Source: Chryseobacterium sp. MYb7 (GTDB lineage: Bacteria; Bacteroidota; Bacteroidia; Flavobacteriales; Weeksellaceae). From it: a DNA stretch of 64,000 nucleotides. A program made the translations under genes and the position numbers. The notes below the pieces were generated by a model. The model searched no databases, was not told the DNA's origin, and worked only from the letters and a program-made list of their open reading frames with translations. Below, piece by piece: positions 1-8,366 of this stretch; position 1 is the first letter of the stretch, and each line of letters begins with the position of its first letter. The stretch spans positions 248,001 to 312,000 of the forward strand of contig NZ_PCOU01000002.1 of NCBI RefSeq assembly GCF_002979455.1, in the 5' to 3' direction.

Positions 1-351
1 GCTTCCCGTATTTATCTTACAGGACTTTCTATGGGAGGATGGGGAACTTTGAAACTGGCGATGGAGCATCCGGAAATGTTTGCCGCTGTAGCTTCAGTTT
101 GTGCACCTACAGATCAGGTCATGACAGCGAATATTGAGCAATTTAAAGATTTGAACATGAAAATATTTCATGGCGGAATGGATGATATTGTACTTCCTGC
201 CAATGCTTTGAATTTTTACCAAAAGCTGCACCCTGTGAATCCGAACGCAGAATTGGTGATTTTCCCGAATGATAATCATAATTCATGGGATTCTGCCTAC
301 TCAAATCCGAAGTTCTATGAATGGATGTTATCTAAGAAGAAAGGGAAATAA
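1..351 (+). CDS. alpha/beta hydrolase (prolyl-oligopeptidase/esterase-like), 3' part
   Basis: The gene enters from the left edge, and the frame is open from base 1. The first visible residues contain GLSMGG, the nucleophile elbow of serine alpha/beta hydrolases, with the catalytic Ser codon at 28-30. A downstream Asp (HGGMDD) and His (NDNHNSWD) complete a plausible triad in the usual order. This C-terminal part resembles predicted peptidases and carboxylesterases of the prolyl oligopeptidase/dienelactone hydrolase clan; the substrate cannot be told. The Met at 31 lies inside the catalytic motif and is not the start. The stop overlaps the next start by one base (TAATG), which suggests translational coupling. 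Confidence 0.85.
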   Translation, partial: ASRIYLTGLSMGGWGTLKLAMEHPEMFAAVASVCAPTDQVMTANIEQFKDLNMKIFHGGMDDIVLPANALNFYQKLHPVNPNAELVIFPNDNHNSWDSAYSNPKFYEWMLSKKKGK

Positions 352-737
352 TGGAATTAATTTTTATTGGATTAGATGAATCTGATGATAATAGTCTATT
401 GGATGAAAATAGGTTTTTTGAAAAATGTACGACGGAAAACCTACTATTTGAAAACAAAGTAATAAATGATCAGAATTTTTTTAATTTATTAAATTTTATT
501 TTTCAAACAGAGGTTAAAATAGAACACATTAAAGAATTCGGAATTAGAAAATTAATTAATTTATCCCAATACAAAGGGAAACATCTTCATCCGAATGATC
601 TTGAAAAAAAATATCTTGAATGGTTGGACATTTCCCAAAACGATAATAGCATGAATGAGTATGGGAGTTTAATTTGTGTTTTGGGATATTTGGAATCAAA
701 TAAAAATAAGAACGAATTGTACTTGATTGTAGAATAG
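351..737 (+). CDS. hypothetical protein, 128 aa
   Basis: I do not recognise the family. It is a soluble, acidic, Asn/Lys-rich protein with no signal peptide and no membrane segment. Its ATG overlaps the stop of the upstream hydrolase by one base, so the two are probably translated from one message. Base composition is more AT-rich than the hydrolase or the following beta-glucosidase, which may mark an accessory gene. A GH3 gene starts 53 bp downstream. Confidence 0.7.
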   Translation: MELIFIGLDESDDNSLLDENRFFEKCTTENLLFENKVINDQNFFNLLNFIFQTEVKIEHIKEFGIRKLINLSQYKGKHLHPNDLEKKYLEWLDISQNDNSMNEYGSLICVLGYLESNKNKNELYLIVE

Positions 738-790
738 TTTAAATATTAAAACTAAAAAATATAAAAACAATAATTTAAGAAGATAGATTT

Positions 791-3118
791 ATGAAAAAGT
801 TAATTGTAATCGCCACTTTAGCATTGGCTCCTGTATTTTCTGCACAGGAAATGGTAGATAAGCCCGTTCAGTCTTATCAGACGGCTCAGTATCAGGCTAA
901 AAAGAAAGCTTTTGTAGACAATCTTTTATCTAAAATGACATTGGATGAAAAGATTGGTCAGCTGAATTTACCCAGTTCCGGTGATTTTACTACAGGTCTG
1001 GCTAAAAGTTCAGACATCGGTAAAAAAGTGGAACAAGGTTTAGTAGGTGGACTATTCAATATAAAAGGTGCTGAGAAAATCAGAGCCGTTCAAAAAGTAG
1101 CAGTAGAAAACAGCCGTCTGAAAATTCCTTTGATTTTCGGGATGGATGTTATCCATGGTTATGAAACAACATTTCCTATTCCATTAGGTTTAGCCGCTTC
1201 ATGGGACATGAATCTGGTTCAGCAGTCAGCAAGAGTGGCTGCCAAAGAAGCGTCTTCTGATGGGATCAACTGGACGTTCTCTCCAATGGTGGATATTTCC
1301 CGCGAACCAAGATGGGGGAGAGTTTCCGAAGGTTCCGGTGAAGATCCTTATTTAGGAAGTGAAATTGCAAAAAATATGGTCTATGGGTATCAAGGGAAAG
1401 ATTTATCCGTTGGAAATACCATTCTGGCTTGTGTGAAGCACTTTGCACTATACGGAGCCGGTGAAGCCGGAAGAGATTACAATACTGTTGATATGAGCCA
1501 TGTGAGAATGTTCAACGAATATTTTCCACCTTACAAAGCGGCTGTTGATGCGGGGGTAGCTTCCGTGATGGCTTCTTTCAACGAAGTGGACGGAGTTCCG
1601 GCAACAGGAAACAGATGGCTTCAAACCGAAGTTTTAAGAAACAAATGGAACTTTAAAGGGTTCGTTGTAACAGATTATACCGGAATTAACGAAATGGTTG
1701 ATCATGGTATGGGAGATCTTCAGCAGGTTTCTGCATTAGCTTTGAAAGCAGGTGTGGATATGGATATGGTAGGTGAAGGTTTTTTAACCACATTAAAAGA
1801 ATCTTTATCTGAAGGAAAAGTAACACAGGCTGAAATAGATCTGGCAGCTAAAAGAATCCTTGAAGCAAAATATGATTTAGGATTATTTACAGATCCATAC
1901 AAATACGGAGATGTAAAACTGGCTGCAAAAGAAGTTTTCAGCATGGAAAATCGAAATATTGCTAGAAGTGCTGCTGCTCAGTCGATGGTTTTGATGAAAA
2001 ATGAAAACCAGGTTCTTCCTTTGAAAAAATCAGGAACTGTTGCGGTAATCGGACCATTGGTGAATAATTCATTAAACATGGCCGGAACCTGGAGTGTTGC
2101 TGCAAAACATGATAAAGCAGTAAACCTGATGCAGGGGCTTCAGGCTAACTATGGCAAAGAAGTAAAGTTCCTTTCTGCTAAAGGTGCCAATATTGATTAT
2201 GATGCTAAATTAGAAGACATTTATGCTGCTCATGGCAAAAAAACTGATAGAGATAACCGTTTTAAAGACGAATTGTTAAAAGAAGCTGTAGATGTTGCCA
2301 ATAAAGCAGATGTTATTGTTCTGGCAATCGGAGAATCTGCAGAAATGAGCGGAGAATCATCTTCAAGAACTGAAATTACCATTCCTCAGTCTCAGGTTGA
2401 TCTTTTAAATGAATTAAAGAAAACCGGAAAACCTATTGCTGTGGTTCTTTTCACAGGCCGTCCATTGGCTTTAACGAATGTAAAAGATACTCCGGATGCT
2501 ATTCTTAATGCGTGGTTTGCAGGTTCAGAAGCTGGAAATGCCATTGCAGATGTTCTTTTCGGAAAAGTGAACCCATCAGGAAAACTTCCGATGACTTTCC
2601 CAAGAAGTCTTGGACAGGTTCCAATTTACTATAATGCTAAAAATACTGGCCGCCCATTAAGTCAGGAATTAACAGATAAATGTGAGTATCAAAGATTCCG
2701 TTCCAATTATATGGATGAGTGTAATACGCCATTGTATCCGTTTGGGTTTGGTTTAAGCTATACAAAATTTGGGTACTCTGATGTTGCAGTATCTAATGCC
2801 AATCCAAAAGGAAATCAGACGGTTCAAGCATCTGTTACAGTGACCAACAATGGTAATTATGATGGGGCAGAAGTGGTTCAGCTATATATCAGAGACATGG
2901 TAGGAAGCATTACAAGACCGGTAAAAGAACTAAAAGGTTTCCAGAAAGTATTTTTGAAAAAAGGAGAATCTAAAAAAGTTACTTTTGATATTACCCCTGA
3001 AACGCTTAAATTCTACAACGGAGATTTGAAATACGACTGGGAATCAGGTGAGTTTGATGTTATGATTGGTACAAGTTCTGCTGATGTAAAGCATTCAAAG
3101 ATCAATTGGACTAAGTAA
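791..3118 (+). CDS. bglX: beta-glucosidase, glycoside hydrolase family 3
   Basis: This is a 775-residue exported enzyme that removes terminal beta-linked glucose from oligosaccharides. A Sec signal peptide occupies about residues 1-19 and ends in FSAQ. The order is that of the periplasmic BglX type: the GH3 N-terminal barrel (about 45-370) with KHFALYGAGEAGRDYN, the nucleophile Asp295 in GFVVTDYTGI, the GH3 C-terminal domain (about 400-640), and a fibronectin III-like tail (about 670-760). Length is normal for BglX (about 765). The nucleophile context TDY differs slightly from the common SDW/TDW. It follows a hydrolase and an unknown gene; the substrate range (cello- or laminari-oligosaccharides) is inference. 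Confidence 0.93.
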   Translation: MKKLIVIATLALAPVFSAQEMVDKPVQSYQTAQYQAKKKAFVDNLLSKMTLDEKIGQLNLPSSGDFTTGLAKSSDIGKKVEQGLVGGLFNIKGAEKIRAVQKVAVENSRLKIPLIFGMDVIHGYETTFPIPLGLAASWDMNLVQQSARVAAKEASSDGINWTFSPMVDISREPRWGRVSEGSGEDPYLGSEIAKNMVYGYQGKDLSVGNTILACVKHFALYGAGEAGRDYNTVDMSHVRMFNEYFPPYKAAVDAGVASVMASFNEVDGVPATGNRWLQTEVLRNKWNFKGFVVTDYTGINEMVDHGMGDLQQVSALALKAGVDMDMVGEGFLTTLKESLSEGKVTQAEIDLAAKRILEAKYDLGLFTDPYKYGDVKLAAKEVFSMENRNIARSAAAQSMVLMKNENQVLPLKKSGTVAVIGPLVNNSLNMAGTWSVAAKHDKAVNLMQGLQANYGKEVKFLSAKGANIDYDAKLEDIYAAHGKKTDRDNRFKDELLKEAVDVANKADVIVLAIGESAEMSGESSSRTEITIPQSQVDLLNELKKTGKPIAVVLFTGRPLALTNVKDTPDAILNAWFAGSEAGNAIADVLFGKVNPSGKLPMTFPRSLGQVPIYYNAKNTGRPLSQELTDKCEYQRFRSNYMDECNTPLYPFGFGLSYTKFGYSDVAVSNANPKGNQTVQASVTVTNNGNYDGAEVVQLYIRDMVGSITRPVKELKGFQKVFLKKGESKKVTFDITPETLKFYNGDLKYDWESGEFDVMIGTSSADVKHSKINWTK

Positions 3119-3214
3119 TAAAAAAGAAATTTATTCACAGAAATGTGTGTTATGGTTTATTTGGCATGATTTTTAATAATAACTCGGTAACTATTATTAT
3201 ATAAAAAAATCAAT

Positions 3215-3613
3215 ATGAAAAAAACAATTTTCCTTAGCGCAATGTTCCTGGGTTCATTAGTATTTGCACAACAAACACCTATTAAAGGTGGAGACAGAGA
3301 TGCACATGGATGTATCGGTTCAGCAGGATATACCTATTCTCAAATTAAAAAGGATTGTGTAAGAACTTTTGAACAAAAAATTAAGTTAACAGAAGTAGCT
3401 CCGAAAGAAAGCTATACTTCAATAGCTGCAGTAATCTTCAGCAAAGACATGAAAAAAGCTGAGGTTTTCGTTAAAGATGCCGAGTCAGGAAGTATCATCC
3501 TAACCAGAGCCGGAGGTAAAGCCAAAGCCTGGAAAAAAGATGGCTATGTATTGGTTCCTTTCAAGAAAAACGGATACCAGCTTAAAAAAGATAATATTGT
3601 AATCTATCAATAG
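3215..3613 (+). CDS. small secreted protein, tandem paralogue 1
   Basis: A 132-residue protein with a Sec signal peptide (about 1-18, ending FAQ). The mature part opens with a Gly/Asp-rich motif, GGDRDAHGCIGSAGYTYS, followed by a second Cys in KKDCVRTFEQ, so one disulfide is plausible. The rest is a lysine-rich, probably all-beta domain. The next gene encodes a clear paralogue with the same motif. I know this motif from small secreted Flavobacteriia proteins of unknown function and propose none. A hairpin with a T run follows. Confidence 0.8.
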   Translation: MKKTIFLSAMFLGSLVFAQQTPIKGGDRDAHGCIGSAGYTYSQIKKDCVRTFEQKIKLTEVAPKESYTSIAAVIFSKDMKKAEVFVKDAESGSIILTRAGGKAKAWKKDGYVLVPFKKNGYQLKKDNIVIYQ

Positions 3614-3631
3614 GATCAAATTTTAAAGATG

Positions 3632-3658
3632 AAAAGCCACTCGAAAGAGTGGTTTTTT
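3632..3658 (+). terminator. rho-independent terminator
   Basis: The stem CCACTC/GAGTGG, extended by A-T pairs, has a GAAA loop and a run of six T. It closes transcription of the first secreted paralogue. The second paralogue is followed by an almost identical hairpin, so the duplication included the terminator. Confidence 0.85.
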
Positions 3659-3733
3659 GTAACTTAGAGAGAAATTAATTGATGTCACATTTTTGTGATA
3701 TCTTTAACCAGTCAGAAAACAAAAATTTAACCT

Positions 3734-4141
3734 ATGAAAAAAACTATTTTATTCAGTGCAATGCTCCTTGGTACATGTATTTTTGCTCAAAAATCTCCTG
3801 TTTTAGGAGGTGATAGAGATGTACATGGTTGTATTGGCTCAGCAGGGTATACCTATTCTCAGATTAAAAATAACTGTATAAGAACTTTTGATCAGAAAAT
3901 AAAACTTAAAGAAGTCAGTACAGATAAAAGTTATATTTCAGGCACCGCAGTGATTTTCAATAAAAGCATGACAAAAGCTGAAATATTTATTCCGGATGGA
4001 GCGGCAAAAAGTATCATTCTGGACAAACAGGGAAAAGAAAAAGTCTGGAAAAGCGGAACTCATGTTAAAGATACTTATATTTTAACTCCGTACAAAAAAA
4101 GTTATCAGATCAAAAAAAATGATGAAGTCATTTATCAATAA
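3734..4141 (+). CDS. small secreted protein, tandem paralogue 2
   Basis: A 135-residue paralogue of the gene just upstream. It has a signal peptide ending IFAQ, the same GGDRDVHGCIGSAGYTYS motif, a second conserved Cys (NNCIRTFDQ), and the same C-terminal pattern ending in VIYQ. The two differ at many positions, so the duplication is not recent. Function is unknown; secretion to the periplasm or cell surface is inferred from the signal peptide. Confidence 0.8.
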   Translation: MKKTILFSAMLLGTCIFAQKSPVLGGDRDVHGCIGSAGYTYSQIKNNCIRTFDQKIKLKEVSTDKSYISGTAVIFNKSMTKAEIFIPDGAAKSIILDKQGKEKVWKSGTHVKDTYILTPYKKSYQIKKNDEVIYQ

Positions 4142-4162
4142 GATCAGATTCTCAAAAATAGG

Positions 4163-4188
4163 AAGCCACTCGGAAGAGTGGCTTTTTT
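4163..4188 (+). terminator. rho-independent terminator
   Basis: The stem AAGCCACTC/GAGTGGCTT has a GGAA loop and ends in a T run. It is a close copy of the hairpin after the first paralogue. Confidence 0.85.
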
Positions 4189-4474
4189 ATTATATTAGAA
4201 ATTTCAAATAGACCTGATAATATTGATTGAATATGCAAATATTAATAATCATTCCCCCAAAAATAATAACCTGGAAAATAAAATTTTATATTTTTGAACT
4301 TTTTTAATTCAATTAAACTAATGATCAGATAAACTATGTTATCACTCAATATTCATCTTATTCTAAAACTTGTGGGGAGATTTTTGTTTCATACATTAAT
4401 CATTTTTCAGTATAAATATTTTATATTTTTTAATAATATATTATAATGTTTTTAAACTGGACAGATTTATAAAC
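4189..4474. other. gene-free AT-rich interval
   Basis: About 285 bp of very AT-rich sequence between a terminator and the first of several small membrane-protein genes. I see no reading frame of note and no repeat. A promoter for the following group is expected here, but no full TTTG/TAnnTTTG pair is clear. Confidence 0.5.
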
Positions 4475-4681
4475 ATGTATAAAGTTAAAAATAGTGTTGC
4501 TGCGATGGAAAATATGATGATCATTGTATATTTTATTCCTGTTTTACTTTCTTACATGTACTATGCTATTTTTATTTATTGTAAAGAGAACTTATTTTTT
4601 AAAATTAGTTTTTTTATTTTGGCATTTGCATTATCTCAACAGCCTTACTCTTACTGGATAAAAGATGTATTAGGTAAATAA
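4475..4681 (+). CDS. small membrane protein, 68 aa
   Basis: Two hydrophobic stretches (about residues 13-34 and 43-57) predict a two-helix membrane protein. The family is not recognised. Translation could begin at Met1 or at Met11. It lies 7 bp upstream of another small membrane-protein gene, so the pair is probably cotranscribed. Confidence 0.5.
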   Translation: MYKVKNSVAAMENMMIIVYFIPVLLSYMYYAIFIYCKENLFFKISFFILAFALSQQPYSYWIKDVLGK

Positions 4682-4688
4682 TTAATCA

Positions 4689-4883
4689 ATGAAAACAGGA
4701 TTGAAAATAGTACAGTTTATTTGTATTGTCAGTACTTTATTTTTCGGGTTGTATTTATTAACGGCACTTAGCAGCAGCCACAACATCCCCTTTCAGACTT
4801 ATTTAGCAATAGGGATTTCAATAATGTTGTCCATCGGTCTTTATTTTTTTATTGGATTTATTAGAAGAAGAAAGGGTCTTTAA
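4689..4883 (+). CDS. small membrane protein, 64 aa
   Basis: Two predicted membrane helices (about 7-26 and 37-56) and a basic RRRKG tail, which by the positive-inside rule faces the cytoplasm. Unrecognised. It is the second gene of a likely pair with the preceding 68-residue protein. Confidence 0.5.
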   Translation: MKTGLKIVQFICIVSTLFFGLYLLTALSSSHNIPFQTYLAIGISIMLSIGLYFFIGFIRRRKGL

Positions 4884-4982
4884 TTAATATTAAAAAAATC
4901 CTAAAAAGTATCTTGCATGTAAGGTTTTTAGAGATATAATATAGTTTTTGTTTGTAATGTGGACAAAATATAAAATACACAT

Positions 4983-5351
4983 ATGGAAAGTATTTTTGAA
5001 TTGGATAAATCCAGTAAAAAAGCACTGATTATTTTGGGTTTAATATTCGGATCAATTGTGTTTCTTGTAATTTTTTATTTGAGTTATAATTCTAATAATC
5101 TGACAAAGCAGCAGATATTAGAAATTAATAGACATGAAAAAGTTATTGATATTTATAGGGATAAGAATGAACATAATTTCTTATTTGTAAAATATTCTAA
5201 TGGATCAGTAGAGTTGTTAGATTATCCATACAAAATTGGCGATTCTATTTCAAAAAATAGAGGTGATTCAATAGAATATATTTTTAGAAATGATAGTGTT
5301 TTAAAAAATAATTTAATTCAGCAAATTAGAAAATACAATTTAAACAATTAA
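4983..5351 (+). CDS. membrane-anchored small protein, family copy 1
   Basis: A 122-residue protein with one N-terminal membrane helix (about 15-38) and an extracytoplasmic domain containing the pattern KIGDSISKNRGDS..EYIFRNDS. The same layout, a short cytoplasmic start, one helix and a KIGDSI...YR-type domain, recurs in the next two genes, so this is the first of three tandem paralogues. Function unknown. Such small anchored families often sit at immunity-gene or toxin-remnant loci; that link is inference only. Confidence 0.65.
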   Translation: MESIFELDKSSKKALIILGLIFGSIVFLVIFYLSYNSNNLTKQQILEINRHEKVIDIYRDKNEHNFLFVKYSNGSVELLDYPYKIGDSISKNRGDSIEYIFRNDSVLKNNLIQQIRKYNLNN

Positions 5352-5407
5352 ACGAGAAGTAATCCTTGCACCTGCAGATGGAGTATCTGGAATGGGATCA
5401 GACTAAT

Positions 5408-5749
5408 ATGAAATTAAAAAGAAGAAATATAATTATTATAATTATTTGTATAAGTGTATTATTTGTGATTTTCTGGAATGTTAATAAGCACAATAAATTT
5501 TATACTTCGGGGCTAAATGGTATAATTAAAGATATAAAATCCAATAGAAAGTTTGAAAACTCTAAGGTTGCAAAATTTGTTGGAGATTCTGATTTTAATT
5601 ACGCTTTTTGGATTTATGCTCCTGATGAGAGTGATTTAAAGATAGGAGATTCAATTTATAAGGCAAAAGACTCTGAAAACTATCAAATCTATAGGATTGA
5701 TAGTTCAGGAGATTATAGTTTTTATAAAACGTTAAAAAATAGGCCATAA
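5408..5749 (+). CDS. membrane-anchored small protein, family copy 2
   Basis: A 113-residue paralogue of the previous gene: a basic KLKRR start, one membrane helix (about 7-23), then a domain with LKIGDSIYKAKDSENYQIYR ending in a Tyr/Lys-rich FYKTLKN. I start at the ATG before KLKRR, because the 14 codons upstream of it in frame (from 5366) read as unrelated sequence and would place polar residues before the anchor. Function unknown. Confidence 0.65.
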   Translation: MKLKRRNIIIIIICISVLFVIFWNVNKHNKFYTSGLNGIIKDIKSNRKFENSKVAKFVGDSDFNYAFWIYAPDESDLKIGDSIYKAKDSENYQIYRIDSSGDYSFYKTLKNRP

Positions 5750-5816
5750 TAAAGGTTGCTATTCTAAAATGTTAATTTTTATTAGTTAGAGTTTATATAA
5801 TATCTCAATTTAAGTT

Positions 5817-6133
5817 ATGAAAAAGAATAATTATTATCGCTTTATTCCTCTCTTACTGGGATTAATTGCATTTACATATTTTTATGTTTACAGGGTGGTA
5901 TTCCTAAATAGTTATTTTTTCTATACAAATAATGTGCAAGCAAAAATTATCAAAGTTTATAAGTATGAGAATAAATCATTACAGTTTTATTATAGCAATG
6001 ATTATTGCATAACAACGACTGACTCTAAAAATGATACATTGCAGATTCTATTTCTAAAAAAGCAAACACCGAAGAATTTAGCATTTTTAGAAAGGGCGGT
6101 TTAGGAAAATATAAATTTTACAAAAGTTATTAA
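5817..6133 (+). pseudogene. membrane-anchored small protein, family copy 3, frameshifted
   Basis: The open frame from 5817 ends at 6104 as a 95-residue protein whose last 20 residues do not resemble its relatives. Reading from about 6044 in the -1 frame gives DSISKKANTEEFSIFRKGG...KYKFYKSY and a stop at 6131-6133. That is the family's C-terminal half (compare GDSIYKAKDSENYQIYR...YSFYKTL in copy 2). A small deletion between about 6035 and 6047, probably removing the Ile-Gly of the IGDSI motif, explains the break. The N-terminal membrane helix is intact. Confidence 0.75.
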
Positions 6134-6150
6134 TAAGACAATTGTAATAG

Positions 6151-6228
6151 GAGTCCATTCAAAATTTTAGCGGATGATTCCCGTCTTGAACTTTTGTATA
6201 CTTTTGCTTCAAGGCAAAAGTATAAATA
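6151..6228. repeat. dispersed 78-bp repeat, copy 1
   Basis: This block recurs at 6716-6793 with the same length and only a few mismatches. Its right part is a hairpin with a perfect 11-bp stem, TATACTTTTGC (6197-6207) against GCAAAAGTATA (6214-6224). The two copies lie on either side of the GG-leader peptide gene. Confidence 0.85.
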
Positions 6229-6372
6229 CTATTAGTAGATGGATGTTTGGGTGTAAATTGTATAAAATGAGTAGTTTATATTTTTATATCCGAAAAATAT
6301 GTATATTGGATCTACCAAATTAAAGCGTAATCCGAAAAGCATATAGAGTAGGAAAAAACAAAAAATAGTACT

Positions 6373-6513
6373 ATGAAAAATCTAAGAAAACTTTCAAAAA
6401 GAGAATTGAAAACCGTTCAGGGAGGAATCCCAATGTGTCTGCCTGGATACTTCTGGTGTTCATTTGTGAAAAAATGTATTCCTGTAGGTTCATCATGCGG
6501 ACTTATTGATTAA
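6373..6513 (+). CDS. GG-leader bacteriocin-like peptide, 46 aa
   Basis: A short gene coding 46 residues. It opens with MKNLRKLSKRELKTVQGG, a classic double-glycine leader (LS..EL..V.GG) recognised by C39-peptidase ABC exporters. The predicted mature peptide, residues 19-46, has four Cys (22, 29, 35, 42) and several Gly/Pro, consistent with a small disulfide-bonded peptide. Flavobacteriia carry many such 'bacteriocin-like' peptides; the role of this one is unknown. No C39 transporter or maturation gene is in the window, so export would depend on genes elsewhere. Confidence 0.8.
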   Translation: MKNLRKLSKRELKTVQGGIPMCLPGYFWCSFVKKCIPVGSSCGLID

Positions 6514-6610
6514 TCTGATTCATGAAAATAATGTAAAGCGGGCTGTCTCATAAATGAGATAGCCTGTTTTATGTATTGTTTATCAATCGACTTAGGAATC
6601 AGGAGCGTTA

Positions 6611-6793
6611 AGAAAATTTAAATGGAATCCGTTAAAAAATTTCCACTGTTTGAGCATGGACGAAATTTAGACCCGAAGGAGAACCATATGATCCAAGCGA
6701 GTTTGGAAATTTTAAGACTCCATTTAAATTTTTAGTGGATGATTCCCGTCTTGAACTTTTGTATACTTTTGCTTCAAGGTAAAAGTATAAATA
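6611..6793. repeat. inverted-repeat element containing repeat copy 2
   Basis: The left part (about 6608-6645) and the stretch around 6703-6735 are imperfect inverted repeats sharing AAATTTAAATGGA and TTAAAAAATTTCC-like arms, separated by about 60 bp. The right end (6716-6793) is the second copy of the 78-bp block at 6151. The whole looks like a short non-coding palindromic element (MITE- or REP-like), of which the upstream copy is only the right half. No transposase gene is nearby. Confidence 0.65.
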
Positions 6794-6856
6794 AAAATCA
6801 TCAAAATATAGTTGAAAATCATGGAAACAGGATTTTCCTCTCTCACTGAAAAATCG

Positions 6857-6864
6857 TATTTTTG
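6857..6864 (+). promoter_or_regulatory. purB promoter, -7 element
   Basis: TATTTTTG matches the Bacteroidota -7 consensus TAnnTTTG and lies 25 bp before the purB start codon. No clear TTTG -33 box sits at the usual distance. Confidence 0.5.
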
Positions 6865-6888
6865 TACATCTAAAAAGTAAAAGAACGA

Positions 6889-8316
6889 ATGAATTCCTAC
6901 AAAAATCCATTGGAAGAACGCTACTCCAGTGAAGAAATGTTATTTAACTTCTCACACAATAATAAATTCCAGAATTGGAGAAAGCTTTGGATAGCTCTTG
7001 CTGAAATTGAAAAAGACCTTGGTCTTGATATCACAGACGAGCAGATTGCAGAATTGAAAGCAAATGCTGAAAATATCGATTACGTAAAAGCGGCAGAGTA
7101 TGAGAAAAAATTCCGTCATGATGTAATGGCTCACGTTCACGCATATGGTGATGTGGCGCCTTCAGCAAAAGGAATTATCCACTTGGGAGCAACTTCAGCT
7201 TTTGTAGGAGACAACACAGACTTAATTCAAATCCGTGACGGACTTTTAATCTTAAAGAAAAAGTTGGTGAACGTGATGAAAAATCTTTCGGATTTTGCGA
7301 TTCAGTATAAAGACCTTCCCACTTTAGGATTCACTCACTTCCAGCCGGCTCAGTTGACGACAGTTGGAAAAAGAGCTACACTTTGGTTACAGAGTTTGGT
7401 TCTTGACATCGAAGAATTGGATTTCTTCCTTGAAACACTTCGTTTCAGAGGCGTAAAAGGAACTACAGGAACTGCTGCAAGCTTCCTTGAACTTTTCAAC
7501 GGTGACTATTCTAAAGTAAAACACTTAGATAAAGAACTTTCAAAAAGATTCGGTTTCGAAAAAGTTTTCGGAGTTTCCGGACAAACTTATGATAGAAAAA
7601 TTGATGCTAAAGTAGTTGCTTTACTAGGAAATATTGCACAATCTGCGCACAAATTCACAAACGATTTACGTTTACTTCAAAACCTTAAGGAAATTGAAGA
7701 ACCATTCGAGAAAAACCAGATCGGTTCATCGGCAATGGCATACAAGCGTAACCCAATGAGAAGCGAAAGAATTGGAGCGTTGGCAAAATACGTAATGTCT
7801 TTGACAACAAGTTCTGCAATGGTAGCTTCTACACAATGGTTTGAAAGAACATTAGATGACTCTGCAAACAAGAGATTAACCATTCCACAGGCATTTTTAG
7901 CGGTTGATGCTATTCTATTAATCTGGAACAACATTATGAACGGAATTGTTGTATATCCAAACAGAATCAACAAACATATTATGGAAGAACTTCCTTTCAT
8001 GGCGACAGAATATATCATCATGGAAGAAGTAAAAGCTGGTGGTGACCGTCAGGAAATCCACGAGGTGATCAGAGTTCATTCTATGGAAGCTTCCAAAAAA
8101 GTGAAAGAAGAAGGAAAAGAAAATGACCTTATCGAAAGAATCTTAAACGATGATTCTTTAAAACTAGACAAATCAAAACTGAAAGAAGTTTTAGATCCTA
8201 AAAACTTTATTGGTTTCGCGCCGATCCAGACGGAGGAATTCATCAAAAATGAAGTGCAGCCGATTATAGACCAAAACAAAGACTTAATAGGATTGGAAGC
8301 TGATCTTAAAGTATAA
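6889..8316 (+). CDS. purB: adenylosuccinate lyase
   Basis: A 475-residue enzyme of the fumarase/aspartase superfamily. It removes fumarate from SAICAR and from adenylosuccinate in purine and AMP synthesis. The signature loop GSSAMAYKRNPMRSE lies at about residues 278-292, and HLGATSAFVGDN and THFQPAQ supply conserved substrate-binding positions. Length and the YKRNPMRSE form fit the longer PurB subtype. It stands alone between a repeat element and a WG-repeat gene; purL, acting earlier in the same pathway, is 2.3 kb downstream. Confidence 0.96.
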   Translation: MNSYKNPLEERYSSEEMLFNFSHNNKFQNWRKLWIALAEIEKDLGLDITDEQIAELKANAENIDYVKAAEYEKKFRHDVMAHVHAYGDVAPSAKGIIHLGATSAFVGDNTDLIQIRDGLLILKKKLVNVMKNLSDFAIQYKDLPTLGFTHFQPAQLTTVGKRATLWLQSLVLDIEELDFFLETLRFRGVKGTTGTAASFLELFNGDYSKVKHLDKELSKRFGFEKVFGVSGQTYDRKIDAKVVALLGNIAQSAHKFTNDLRLLQNLKEIEEPFEKNQIGSSAMAYKRNPMRSERIGALAKYVMSLTTSSAMVASTQWFERTLDDSANKRLTIPQAFLAVDAILLIWNNIMNGIVVYPNRINKHIMEELPFMATEYIIMEEVKAGGDRQEIHEVIRVHSMEASKKVKEEGKENDLIERILNDDSLKLDKSKLKEVLDPKNFIGFAPIQTEEFIKNEVQPIIDQNKDLIGLEADLKV

Positions 8317-8319
8317 AAC

Positions 8320-8350
8320 AATATGCAGTCTTTTGGGCTGCATATTTTAT
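8320..8350 (+). terminator. terminator after purB
   Basis: The stem AATATGCAG/CTGCATATT (8320-8328 and 8338-8346) starts a few bases after the purB stop. The T run is short. Confidence 0.75.
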
Positions 8351-8366
8351 TTCCCACTCCATTGCT

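Noticed and set aside
6632..6910. Minus-strand reading frame over the repeat element and purB start
   Set aside because: It covers the inverted-repeat element and the purB promoter and start, and the protein has low-complexity Phe/Tyr composition typical of chance frames.
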